From Anaerolineae bacterium (GTDB taxonomy: Bacteria > Chloroflexota > Anaerolineae > Aggregatilineales > Phototrophicaceae), in assembly GCA_025454715.1 (NCBI GenBank), contig JALONY010000100.1:1-17335 (forward strand): DNA of 17,335 bases. The letters run 5' to 3'. The notes below the pieces were generated by a model that was not told the origin of the DNA, ran no database searches, and was given only the letters and a program-made list of their open reading frames with translations. Below, one piece after another: positions 1 to 7,197 of this stretch. The translations under genes and the position numbers were made by a program. Position 1 is the first letter of the stretch. The number at the start of each line of letters is the position of its first letter.

Positions 1-1329
1 CAGCACCACCACCGGCGCGCCGCCCACCGCGCACCCGTCGGCGCGGTCACAGGTCGCACCCTCCAGCGCATACTCGGCGTCGGTCGGGGTCAGCGTCAGC
101 GCCCCATCCATCCCCACCCGATACGCCTTGCCCGCCGCCCCCTGCACCCGCACCGTGGACGCCGCCTCGGTGCGTGCCCACGCCACCACCGTATGATGCC
201 CGTCGGCGTGCGTCAGGCGCAACGCATAAACCTCCGGCGTCACCGCCCACGCCGTCTCGGTCACGCCCTGAAAGTGCTGCACGATGGCGCGATAGGTGTA
301 ATAGGCCGGTCGGGGTTGGCGGTCTTCGGTGCGCGGGGTGAGCAACCCGAACGTCTCTATTCCCTCGAACAAGTTTTGATCCCACAGCTTGTAGACCGCG
401 ATGCGCTCGACCCCGCTGGCCAGCGCCAACGCCATCGCCTGCACCAAAAACGCCTGTTGTTGCGCCAACGTGACCTGAAATTGTGGCCGCACCACCGGCC
501 ACGCGGGGTCGAGGTTGGGCGAGGTGTTGGTCTCGTTAATCCAGATCGGGGTGTCGGTCAGGCCATAGCGGTCGAGAATTTGGCGCATCCGCCCGACGAT
601 GACCGGCACCGACTCACTGCGAAAATAAATATGCAAGCTGAGGGCGTCGAAATAAAACCCGTGCGCGGCAGCGTCAGGGTCGGTGGCCAAAAAATGCTCA
701 ATTAAGCGCACCACGTAAATCTCGCGCCCGCTCTGAATATCGTGCCAAAACGTGGTGCCCGCCAAGTGCACCCGCGCCGTCGGGTTGCCCTCACGCGCCG
801 CCCAATACGCCACGCGCAACATCTGGGCATACTGCTCCAGCGTGCCATCGAACTCGAAACCGTAGGTGCCGCGCTCGATGTCCGGCTCGTTCCAGATGAT
901 GAAGCGGTGGACGCCCCGCGAGGCATAATACGACGCCAGACGGCGGATGAAGCCCGCCCAGACGTTGCGCGGGTCATCGATGGGCAACTCGAGGCCACGC
1001 GGCACCCCGACGCCCGCGTCGCCGTCGGTCGCCCATTGCGGGGTATTCTTGACCACCGCCACGACCTCGCGCCCGCAGTCCGAGGCGGCGCGCAACCAGC
1101 GGTCATCGACGTTGAGGGTGTTCCAATCGTCCGCGTCGTTGGGCTGGTGCTGCCCCCAGTCGAAGATGATGCGCTCCCAGCCGACCCCGAGGTCGCAGGC
1201 GAGGTGTGGGAACCACATCCCCTCGACCACGCCGAACGGGTTTTCGCCCTCAGGGGTGGTCGGGGCTTGGGCGCGGGCGGGCACCATCAACACGGCGAGC
1301 AAGACGAGCGGCAGCAGTCGGCGGAGCAT
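1..1329 (-). CDS. Secreted clan GH-A glycoside hydrolase-like protein (3' end outside window)
   Basis: An open frame of 443 codons runs from an ATG at 1329 to the window edge without a stop, so the protein is partial at its C-terminus. Residues 1-20 form a signal peptide (MLRRLLPLVLLAVLMVPARA), which implies export. The body looks like a TIM-barrel hydrolase of clan GH-A (GH5/GH39-like). IIWNEPD at 144-150 places the likely acid/base Glu148 after strand 4. PIWINETNTSP at 261-271 places the likely nucleophile Glu266 after strand 7. From about residue 350 the sequence becomes beta-rich (VVAWARTEAASTVRVQG), as in an accessory beta-sandwich. A weak AGGGA lies 9 nt before the start. Known of the clan: retaining hydrolysis of beta-glycosidic bonds. 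The substrate cannot be told from sequence. It is divergently oriented to ccdA. Confidence 0.8.
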   Translation of the reverse strand, partial: MLRRLLPLVLLAVLMVPARAQAPTTPEGENPFGVVEGMWFPHLACDLGVGWERIIFDWGQHQPNDADDWNTLNVDDRWLRAASDCGREVVAVVKNTPQWATDGDAGVGVPRGLELPIDDPRNVWAGFIRRLASYYASRGVHRFIIWNEPDIERGTYGFEFDGTLEQYAQMLRVAYWAAREGNPTARVHLAGTTFWHDIQSGREIYVVRLIEHFLATDPDAAAHGFYFDALSLHIYFRSESVPVIVGRMRQILDRYGLTDTPIWINETNTSPNLDPAWPVVRPQFQVTLAQQQAFLVQAMALALASGVERIAVYKLWDQNLFEGIETFGLLTPRTEDRQPRPAYYTYRAIVQHFQGVTETAWAVTPEVYALRLTHADGHHTVVAWARTEAASTVRVQGAAGKAYRVGMDGALTLTPTDAEYALEGATCDRADGCAVGGAPVVVL

Positions 1330-1748
1330 GGGCGGGTTTCCCTACGATTGGGCGGATGAGACGAAAGACCGCGCACAGCGCGACCGTCTGCAATTTAATC
1401 ACAGGCGCGCCAAACTCTCCACCCACACCCCACAGCGTTGGGTGGGCGACAGACAAACGCGCCCGCCGACATGATAAAATGGCCATCATACGTCTGATGT
1501 GAAATGAAACGTGGAGTATCCCGAGTTTTGGGGGCGTTGGCCGTGGGTGGCCGCTGGGCGCTAAAGCACCCAGCTAAAGAAGAACAAGCCCACAAGGGGC
1601 TGGGGTATCGGCGTAAAGCCTGTTTCCATGGGCGTATCAGGTCATGGTTTTTGCCAGATGCGGGCGTTCACCTCGTCACACACCCTCGGTTATCAGCCTC
1701 GTAGAGGCTTGTTCTTCTTTAGCCCGATCGAGTCGGGGTTTCTGAACC
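1330..1748. other. Gene-free divergent interval
   Basis: This is 419 bp between the divergent hydrolase and ccdA starts. I see no credible coding frame: short frames here lack family motifs. The right half (1554-1737) is packed with inverted repeats, listed separately. The left half (1330-1550) is less GC-rich around 1390-1400 and 1470-1515 and presumably holds the hydrolase promoter, but I could not pick a convincing -35/-10 pair. Confidence 0.6.
1554..1737 (+). ncRNA. Structured RNA or 5' leader upstream of ccdA: three consecutive stems
   Basis: Three inverted repeats abut with no gap. Hairpin 1: CTGGGCGC (1554-1561), loop TAAA, GCACCCAG (1566-1573). Rod: a perfect 17-bp repeat, 1574-1590 with 1706-1722 (CTAAAGAAGAACAAGCC and its complement). 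Inside it, after a symmetric 5x5 internal loop, GGGGCTG (1596-1602) pairs with CAGCCTC (1694-1700). Smaller hairpins such as CCATG/CATGG can form further in. Hairpin 3: CCCGA (1723-1727), loop TCGAG, TCGGG (1733-1737). The last arm ends 11 nt before the ccdA ATG, and its G-run is the only Shine-Dalgarno-like sequence there. It could be a cis-acting leader of ccdA or an independent rod-shaped RNA. I do not match it to any riboswitch or 6S family I know, and the strand is inferred only from ccdA. Confidence 0.45.
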
Positions 1749-2855
1749 ATGGATGTCTCTTTGGGTATCGCCTTTTTGGCGGGGTTGATTTCGTTCTTGT
1801 CACCGTGCGTGTTGCCGCTGGTGCCAGCCTATGTCAGCTACATGGGCGGGCGCTTGGGGCAGACGGTCGAGACGCAGGTGGTGGCGGTGGGGGGCGGAGC
1901 CGCCGCCGCGCACGGCCTGAGCGCCCGTTTCGCGTTGCTGCTGCACGGTTTGGCGTTCGTGTCGGGCTTTACGCTGGTGTTCGTGCTGCTGGGCGTGACC
2001 ACCACCGCGCTGGTGCAACAACTGGGCGGCCAAAACATCCGCGGCGTCACCGACATCATCGCACGCTTGGGCGGGGTGCTGATCGTGTTCTTCGGGCTGC
2101 ATTTCAGCGGCCTGTTGGCCAGCACGTTCGGGCGGGTGCGCGCACTGGGCGAGCGCGGCGCGGCGGTGCTGGTGGCCGGCCTGACCGTGCTGGGCGCGGT
2201 CGTGATGGTGTGGGGCTTCGCCGGGCGCTTGACGGTCTGGGAGCGCGTGCAATACGCCCCGACGTGGCCGGATGCGTTGGGCGTTCTGGCCGCGGCCTTA
2301 TGGTTGTTCGGATTGTTCTGGTTCGGGGCGTTCACCCAGCCGCGGGGCTTCTTGCACGCGCTGGTCGGGCGGCTGGACGCCATGCTTTACGCCGACACCC
2401 GCCGCCAGCTCGACAACGACCCCAGCAGTGGCTTGGGCGGCTCATTGGTGATGGGCGTGGTCTTCAGCGCGGGCTGGTCGCCGTGCATCGGCGCGGTCTA
2501 CGGCTCCATCCTGACCATGAGCGCCAACACCGGCAACGTCGCCAGCGCCGCCGTCTTGCTCACCGCCTATTCGCTTGGGCTGGGCTTCCCGTTCTTGCTG
2601 GCCGCCTTCGCCCTCGATGGGGTGCAAGGCGTGTTCAAGCGCATCAACCGCCGGATGCGGATGGTGAAATTGGTCAGCGGCCTGTTGCTGGTCATGGTCG
2701 GGCTGTTGGTGATGAGCGGTGAACTGGCGCGCATCAACGCCTATTTGCAGACCGGCTCGTATGGCGAGTGGTCCTTGCAACTGGAAGAATGCGGCATCGC
2801 CGCCGCGCAAGGCACGCTCGAGGGCAGCCTGCAAGACTGCCTGAGCCAGCCGTAA
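1749..2855 (+). CDS. ccdA: CcdA/DsbD-family transmembrane reductant carrier, enlarged form
   Basis: This is an integral membrane protein of 368 aa. Known of the family: CcdA/DsbD passes electrons from cytoplasmic thioredoxin to extracytoplasmic thioredoxin-like proteins, supporting cytochrome c maturation or disulfide reduction. Both signature redox sites are visible: FLSPCVLPLVPAY with Cys20 in the first helix, and SAGWSPCIGAVYG with Cys246. Hydrophobic segments lie near 5-33, 61-89, 102-124, 136-158, 174-195, 231-256, 264-289 and 305-324, so about eight helices. Typical CcdA has about 240 aa and six helices; the extra pair (about 136-195) sits between the two Cys repeats. A C-terminal tail carries two more cysteines, Cys348 and Cys364. 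The start at ATG 1749 follows the structured stems at 1554-1737. No thioredoxin or haem-handling gene is adjacent, so the partner is unknown. Confidence 0.85.
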   Translation: MDVSLGIAFLAGLISFLSPCVLPLVPAYVSYMGGRLGQTVETQVVAVGGGAAAAHGLSARFALLLHGLAFVSGFTLVFVLLGVTTTALVQQLGGQNIRGVTDIIARLGGVLIVFFGLHFSGLLASTFGRVRALGERGAAVLVAGLTVLGAVVMVWGFAGRLTVWERVQYAPTWPDALGVLAAALWLFGLFWFGAFTQPRGFLHALVGRLDAMLYADTRRQLDNDPSSGLGGSLVMGVVFSAGWSPCIGAVYGSILTMSANTGNVASAAVLLTAYSLGLGFPFLLAAFALDGVQGVFKRINRRMRMVKLVSGLLLVMVGLLVMSGELARINAYLQTGSYGEWSLQLEECGIAAAQGTLEGSLQDCLSQP

Positions 2856-2965
2856 CCCCTCGGCAAATCCTCAGCGCCGCCTTAGAACCTGCCCGACTCC
2901 GCCCCGACATCAGGCATAATAGGGGCATGATTGGACAGGTTGCATGGGCAGACGAGGAGTATCGG

Positions 2966-3979
2966 ATGGAGCGCTTGGCAGGCTTGCCGCGAGGCCAGCG
3001 GATCATGATTTTTGGGTTTATCGCCATCGGCGCGCTGGCGCTGCTGGTCGGCGTCACGTTGCTGCTGATCGTGCTGACGGTCAACAACAGCCCGCGCAGC
3101 GTCGCGCAACCGATTGCCGAGGGGGTGACGGTGCGCGAGTACGCCATCTTGCCCGCCGACGACGCCTACCCTGCGCCGGTCGTGGTCGCGCCGGACGGCA
3201 CGGCCTACACCGCCAGCTACTCCAGCGGCGAGGTCTACCGCATCGCCCCCGATGGCACGGTGACCGCCCTGCCCGACACCCGCGACCGCTTCGGCTCAGT
3301 GGCGGGGCTGGTCTACAACGCGGACGGCAGCCTGACCGTGCTCGACCGCACCACCGGCGACGCCGAGACCAGCGGCGGGCGCTTCTACGTCATCGCCCCC
3401 GACGGGGGCATCAGCGACTTGGGGAGCCTGAGCGCCGAGGGCGGCACCGTTGCGCTCAACGGCCTGACCCGTGACGCGGCGGGCTTCTTGTACGCCGCCG
3501 ACCTGTTCGGCTACGTCTGGCGCTTCGACAGCGACGGGCAAAACGGGGCGCGCTGGTGGCAAGCCCCCCAGCCCGACGGTCAACCCGCCTCGGTCATGAC
3601 CGATGTGGCCTACGACAGCACCACCGACACGATTTACGCCACCGACTCGCGCCAAAACGTGATTTACGCCCTCACCCCCGAAACCGCGGCCTTCGAGGAA
3701 CTGTACCGTTTCGTCGGCACCCAGAACGCGCCCGGCCTCGTCGGGGTGACGACCGCGCCGGACGGCACGGTCTACGTCACCGCATTGGACGAGAAAGCGC
3801 TGATGGTGTTACGCGAGGGTGACTTGGCCTATCTGGCCGGGTTCTTCAGGGGGCCGTGGGACGCCGCCGTGATGCCCGACGGCTCGGTCTTGATTACCAA
3901 CATCGACTCGCGGGCGCTGGCCACCCCGGGCGTCTCGCCCCAGCTCCCGTTCGCGCTCGACCTCGTGACCTTGCCCTGA
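2966..3979 (+). CDS. Membrane-anchored beta-propeller protein (SMP-30/NHL-like)
   Basis: This is a 337-aa protein. I chose ATG 2966 because GAGGAG (2954-2959) sits 6 nt upstream. In-frame ATGs at 2768 (inside ccdA) and 2927 lack a well-placed ribosome site. A CATAAT at 2915-2920 could be a -10 element, which would exclude the 2768 start. Residues 13-37 form one strong N-terminal membrane helix with a cytoplasmic basic flank, so the bulk should be outside the cytoplasm. The rest shows repeated beta-propeller blade motifs: VVVAPDGTAYTASYSSGEVYRI, LTRDAAGFLYAADL, VAYDSTTDTIYATDSRQNVIY and VTTAPDGTVYVTALD. These fit SMP-30/gluconolactonase or NHL-type propellers. No catalytic residues could be assigned, so it may be a sensor, binding protein or lactonase. 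It follows ccdA by 110 bp. Confidence 0.7.
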   Translation: MERLAGLPRGQRIMIFGFIAIGALALLVGVTLLLIVLTVNNSPRSVAQPIAEGVTVREYAILPADDAYPAPVVVAPDGTAYTASYSSGEVYRIAPDGTVTALPDTRDRFGSVAGLVYNADGSLTVLDRTTGDAETSGGRFYVIAPDGGISDLGSLSAEGGTVALNGLTRDAAGFLYAADLFGYVWRFDSDGQNGARWWQAPQPDGQPASVMTDVAYDSTTDTIYATDSRQNVIYALTPETAAFEELYRFVGTQNAPGLVGVTTAPDGTVYVTALDEKALMVLREGDLAYLAGFFRGPWDAAVMPDGSVLITNIDSRALATPGVSPQLPFALDLVTLP

Positions 3980-4012
3980 TGAACCGCACATGAGAAACGT
4001 GAAGGTCATTGC

Positions 4013-4041
4013 GTGACAAGAACCTACAGGTTTGCTATACT
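4013..4041 (+). promoter_or_regulatory. Strong sigma-70-type promoter for the small membrane protein
   Basis: The -35 is GTGACA (4013-4018, one mismatch to TTGACA). The spacer is exactly 17 bp. The -10 is TATACT (4036-4041), preceded by TGC, which makes an extended -10. Transcription would start near 4048, about 30 nt before the ATG at 4079. This is the best promoter match in the window. Confidence 0.7.
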
Positions 4042-4063
4042 GACCTCATGATTTCTGTAGGTT
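4021..4063. promoter_or_regulatory. Inverted repeat overlapping the promoter (candidate operator)
   Basis: AACCTACAG (4021-4029) and CTGTAGGTT (4055-4063) form a perfect 9-bp inverted repeat that brackets the -10 and the predicted start site. A second, direct repeat of TACAGGTTT occurs at 4025-4033 and 4066-4074. The left arm lies in the -35/-10 spacer and the right arm just downstream of the start, a layout typical of repressor operators. The binding protein is unknown. Confidence 0.45.
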
Positions 4064-4078
4064 TTTACAGGTTTTGCC

Positions 4079-4438
4079 ATGAGCTTGTCTGCTAAGCCCG
4101 TCGAGACGGGGGTGCCCGCCCCCATTGCGCCCGATACCACCGCCGTCCGCAACGCCGAAAACACCTTCATGCTGTCGATGGTGTGGGCGGGGGTGCGCTG
4201 TGTGCTGGAGTACGTCGTCCTGCCGTTCATGTTGCCGTTGCTGGGCTTAACCGGCAAGTTCGGCGCGCCCATCGTGCTGGTGCTCAACTTGATTGCGCTG
4301 TATACGCTGGTCAGCAGTGTCCGCAAGTTCTACGCGGTCAATTATCGCAACAAGCACGCCTATCTGGCGGTGGCGCTGGTGGCGGGGGTCATCATCTGCT
4401 ACTTCATCGCCCTCAGCATTCAGACGATGCTGGCCTAA
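4079..4438 (+). CDS. Small three-helix membrane protein, unknown function
   Basis: This is a 119-aa protein that I do not recognise. The first 25 residues are polar and rich in Pro and Ala (MSLSAKPVETGVPAPIAP). Three hydrophobic segments follow at about 33-57, 62-81 and 94-117, with a basic loop (SVRKFYAVNYRNKHAY) between helices 2 and 3. By the positive-inside rule that loop is probably cytoplasmic. It stands alone: its own promoter and inverted repeat lie upstream and a strong terminator follows, so it is probably a monocistronic, regulated gene. The ribosome site is weak (AGG at 4069-4071). Codon use matches its neighbours, so the gene is probably real, but no function can be assigned. Confidence 0.7.
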   Translation: MSLSAKPVETGVPAPIAPDTTAVRNAENTFMLSMVWAGVRCVLEYVVLPFMLPLLGLTGKFGAPIVLVLNLIALYTLVSSVRKFYAVNYRNKHAYLAVALVAGVIICYFIALSIQTMLA

Positions 4439-4461
4439 GCCCCACCACACCCCGACTCAAA

Positions 4462-4504
4462 CGCGCCCCGCATCGGGTTGACCGATGCGGGGCGCGCCGT
4501 TTTT
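4462..4504 (+). terminator. Rho-independent terminator between convergent genes
   Basis: A perfect 15-bp stem (4462-4476 with 4482-4496; arm CGCGCCCCGCATCGG) closes a GTTGA loop. TTTTT follows at 4500-4504. It ends the small membrane protein transcript. Read on the minus strand, the stem is followed by only TTT, so it may also act weakly on the convergent mgsA transcript, whose stop codon is 7 bp away. Confidence 0.85.
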
Positions 4505-4510
4505 GGGGCG

Positions 4511-4891
4511 CTAAAGGGCTTGTACCGAGATGATGTATTGGGCGGTGGCGGGGTTGGTGGCCAGCGGCACGTTGTGCGCGTTGCAGATGCGCAACAGCGA
4601 TTGGATGTCGGGGTCGTGGGGGTGCTTGCCCAGCGGGTCAACGAAGAAGAAGACCGCCGCCACCTTGTGCTCGGCCACTTGCGCGGCAATTTGCGCGTCG
4701 CCGCCCAACGGGCCGCTCAGCATCCGCTCGACCTCGAAGCCTTGCTCTTGGAGGTGGCGTCCGGTCGTGCTGGTGGCAATCAAGCGATAGCGCGACAACA
4801 CCTCGCGGTGGGTCATGGCAAAGGCGACCATCTCGGCTTTTTTGCCGTCGTGCGAAATCAGGGCTAGGGTCTTGCGCGGCGCGTCGGACAT
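4511..4891 (-). CDS. mgsA: Methylglyoxal synthase
   Basis: This 126-aa protein is close to the usual family length. Known of the family: a cytosolic enzyme that converts dihydroxyacetone phosphate to methylglyoxal and phosphate, a bypass of lower glycolysis under phosphate limitation. Family motifs are all present: LISHDGKK (12-18), phosphate-binding ATSTTGRHL (39-47), SGPLGGDAQIA with catalytic Asp65, FFVDPL with Asp85, and HPHDPDIQSLLRICNAHNVP with His92 and Asp95. I chose ATG 4891 because GGAGG lies about 10 nt upstream; an in-frame ATG at 4921 adds ten non-family residues and lacks a ribosome site. It is probably co-transcribed with the upstream PHP gene, whose stop is 49 bp away. Confidence 0.95.
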   Translation of the reverse strand: MSDAPRKTLALISHDGKKAEMVAFAMTHREVLSRYRLIATSTTGRHLQEQGFEVERMLSGPLGGDAQIAAQVAEHKVAAVFFFVDPLGKHPHDPDIQSLLRICNAHNVPLATNPATAQYIISVQAL

Positions 4892-4940
4892 GGGCGGTGA
4901 ACCTCCGGTAAAAACCTGCATCGCCCCACTATACCGCGCC

Positions 4941-5702
4941 CTAGACCGCCCCCGCCAATGGCCAGTCGCGGTCGTCGTCGGGCAAATCGACCTCGCCGCT
5001 CAGGCAGTGGCCGCGCCGTGCGATGAAATCGGCCACGAACGCGCCATAGGCCGCCGCAGGCCACGGGCGTCCGGTCACGACCGTCTGGCGCTGGGTGATG
5101 GCAAGGCGCAAGTCTTGGGCGGTGCGCCCGCCCGGGAAGTGCGTCAGGCCGGTGCCGACGGCGCGCAAGGCGTGCGCGTCACTGCCGCCGGTGGCGGCCA
5201 GCCCGATTTGCGCGGCCACCCGCGCCGCCAAGCGGTTGGAGCCCGGCAACACGACCGAGGCGTTGAACACCTCCAAGCCGTCCAAGCCCGCCCGCTTGAG
5301 GTAGTGCGGGTCGCGGCGGTAACGGCGTGCCGCCCGCCGGATGTCGCCCATTTGGCCGAAAAACGGGTGTGCCAAAATCGCCAGACCACCGGCCTCGTGC
5401 ACCGCCGCCACCGTCTCGGCCATCGACATGCCCGCCGCGATCGGGGTCATCACCCACAGCGCCAAGATATGCCCCTCGGCACTGCTGACCTCGACGCCCG
5501 GCACGATGTCGAACGGGTAACGCTCGCGGCGGGCATACGCCCACAAGCTCGCGTCGAGGCGGTCATGGTCGGTGATGGCAATCACGTCGAGGTCGCCGCG
5601 GCGCGCCACGTCGTCCAAGAGGGCGCGCACGGTCATCGTGCCGTCGCTGACGGTGGTGTGCATATGCAGGTCGGCTCGTCCGAGTCCGGCGCGCAGTGTC
5701 AT
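4941..5702 (-). CDS. PHP-domain metal-dependent phosphoesterase
   Basis: This is a 253-aa cytosolic protein of the PHP superfamily, related to DNA polymerase/histidinol-phosphatase PHP domains and to YciV/RnaAM-like nucleases and phosphatases. The metal ligands are visible in order: ADLHMHTTVSDGT (His13, His15, Asp20), AITDHD (Asp45, His46), GVEVSS (Glu71), ILAHPF (His112), LEVFN (Glu144) and GGSDAH (Asp185, His187). The full set suggests an active three-metal enzyme. I chose ATG 5702 because AAGGAAG lies 6 nt upstream; ATG 5720 is an alternative that adds six residues. Substrates in this family range from AMP 3',5'-bisphosphate to RNA ends and sugar phosphates, and sequence alone does not decide. 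It is upstream of mgsA on the same strand. Confidence 0.9.
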   Translation of the reverse strand: MTLRAGLGRADLHMHTTVSDGTMTVRALLDDVARRGDLDVIAITDHDRLDASLWAYARRERYPFDIVPGVEVSSAEGHILALWVMTPIAAGMSMAETVAAVHEAGGLAILAHPFFGQMGDIRRAARRYRRDPHYLKRAGLDGLEVFNASVVLPGSNRLAARVAAQIGLAATGGSDAHALRAVGTGLTHFPGGRTAQDLRLAITQRQTVVTGRPWPAAAYGAFVADFIARRGHCLSGEVDLPDDDRDWPLAGAV

Positions 5703-5785
5703 CGGGTTCTTCCTTCGCATCTGTTGGATGTTGGTAACATGGCGAAAGATAGCAACCCGACATCAAGACGGGGTTAACCGTGGGC

Positions 5786-7151
5786 TCAAGTTGTGCGAAC
5801 GTTCGATGAAAGGCCGCTGGGAGCGGGTTGGCGCAGGCGGTATTGGTCGGCCAGCCCCCACAGCGCCACCGCGCCGAGGCCGATGCAATAGGTCATCAAC
5901 CACGGCACCGAGGCGGTGTGCAAGCGCAAGGCCAGCACGCACGCCCCCGCGGCATAGGCCGCCAAGCCCAGCTCCACCCACGTCTGGGCGCTGGCCAGCC
6001 GCAAGGCATAGGCCGAGCGCGCCGCCCAGCCGCGCTGGTCGGCGGCGAACTTGGGCGTGCGGACGAACTCCAGCTCACGATGTTGCCGCCAGCTCCGAAA
6101 GGCGGCATAGGCCGCGCATGTGTTGCTCCACAACAGCCCGATGCCCAAAATCATCACGATCGGGAACGCCAGCATGCAACAGCACCAACATGACCGGATG
6201 CGGCAGGTATTGCGCCATGTGCAGCAGTGCCAACGTCTTGCGCGGCACGCTCATCCGGCTCATCAGCACCGGCTTCACCAATTTGAACAAGACTTGGCTG
6301 CTGCCGGTCGCCCAGCGGCTTTGCTGGCGCTTATACGCCTCGATTTGCGGCGGCAACTCGCCCGGGACGACCACATCGGGCGCGAACACCCCGCGCCAGC
6401 CGCGCAGTTGGGCGCGATAGCTCAAATCGAAGTCCTCGGTCAGGGTGTCCGATTGCCAGCCGCCCGCGTCGTGGATGGCCGCGATGCGCCACATGCCGCC
6501 CGTGCCGTTGAACGACATGACCGTGCCGATGGCCGAACGCGCCGCCTGCTCGACCCAATAATACGAGTCGATGTTGAGGGCTTGGGCGCGGGTCAGGGCG
6601 TTCTCGTCGCCGTTGAGGTGCTCCCAGCGCCCTTGTGCGAACGCCACGCGCTGCCCGCCGAAATAGGGCACCAAGCGCCGGATGAAATCGGGCGCGGGCA
6701 CGAAGTCGGCATCGAGGATGGCCGCGAACTCGGCTTGGGGCACCAGCGTCAGGCCATAAGCCAGCGCACCGGCCTTGAACCCGACCCGTTGCGGGCGGCG
6801 GACGTGGTGGATGTCGAGGCCGTCGGCGCGGTGTTGCGCCACCAGCCCAGCCACCACCTCGGCGGTGTCGTCCGACGAGTCGTCCAAGACCTGCACAATC
6901 AGGCGGTCACGCGGGTAATCGAGTTGTGCCACGGCGTTCAGCAGGCGCTCGACCACGTATTTCTCGTTGTAAAGCGGCAATTGGAGCACCACCACCGGCC
7001 AGATGGCGGGTGGGGCGGGCGGCAAGACGGGTGCCCGCCGAAGCGCCGCCAGCAGTGCGAAGCGCACCGCCAAGACCAATTGCGTCAGGCTGTAGAGGGC
7101 GAGAAAGAGCGTGCCGATGGTGTAAACGGTCAGGAGGACGGCCTGTAGCAT
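5786..7151 (-). pseudogene. Family 2 glycosyltransferase (CSLA/cellulose-synthase-like), frame broken near 6176
   Basis: The first frame (from ATG 7151) carries a complete GT2 processive domain: an N-terminal helix (3-30), LQLPLYNEKYVVERLL, VLDDSSDDT (Asp90-91), ILDADFVP (DxD 147-149), TLTEDFDLSYR (TED 228-230) and QQSRWATG (256-260). At codon 325 (LPHPVMLVLL) the frame is lost. The C-terminal part continues one base away from 6175 as MLAFPIVMILGIGLLWSNT and then EFVRTPKF, the conserved tail of this family. Skipping base 6176 would rejoin the frames. In relatives as I recall them, about 65-90 residues with membrane helices lie between these two blocks, so an internal deletion is likely as well as the shift. 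Known role of intact members: membrane synthesis of beta-mannan- or glucan-like polysaccharides. The gene is either a pseudogene or an assembly error. Confidence 0.8.
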
Positions 7152-7197
7152 GGGAGAGTCGGAGACCTCGGCCTAAATGACGATGAAACCGGCGACC

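Noticed and set aside
1574..1722. Idea that the 17-bp inverted repeat marks a MITE or insertion sequence
   Set aside because: I see no target-site duplication at its ends and no second copy in the window. The nested coaxial stem and abutting hairpins fit RNA structure better. Not fully excluded.
1628..2722. Plus-strand frame overlapping ccdA
   Set aside because: Arg/Gly-rich out-of-frame reading of ccdA; the ccdA frame has clear helices and Cys motifs.
4815..5777. Plus-strand frame opposite the PHP gene
   Set aside because: Antisense shadow; the minus strand carries the complete PHP metal-ligand set.
6120..7148. Plus-strand frame opposite the glycosyltransferase
   Set aside because: Antisense shadow of the GT2 catalytic domain.
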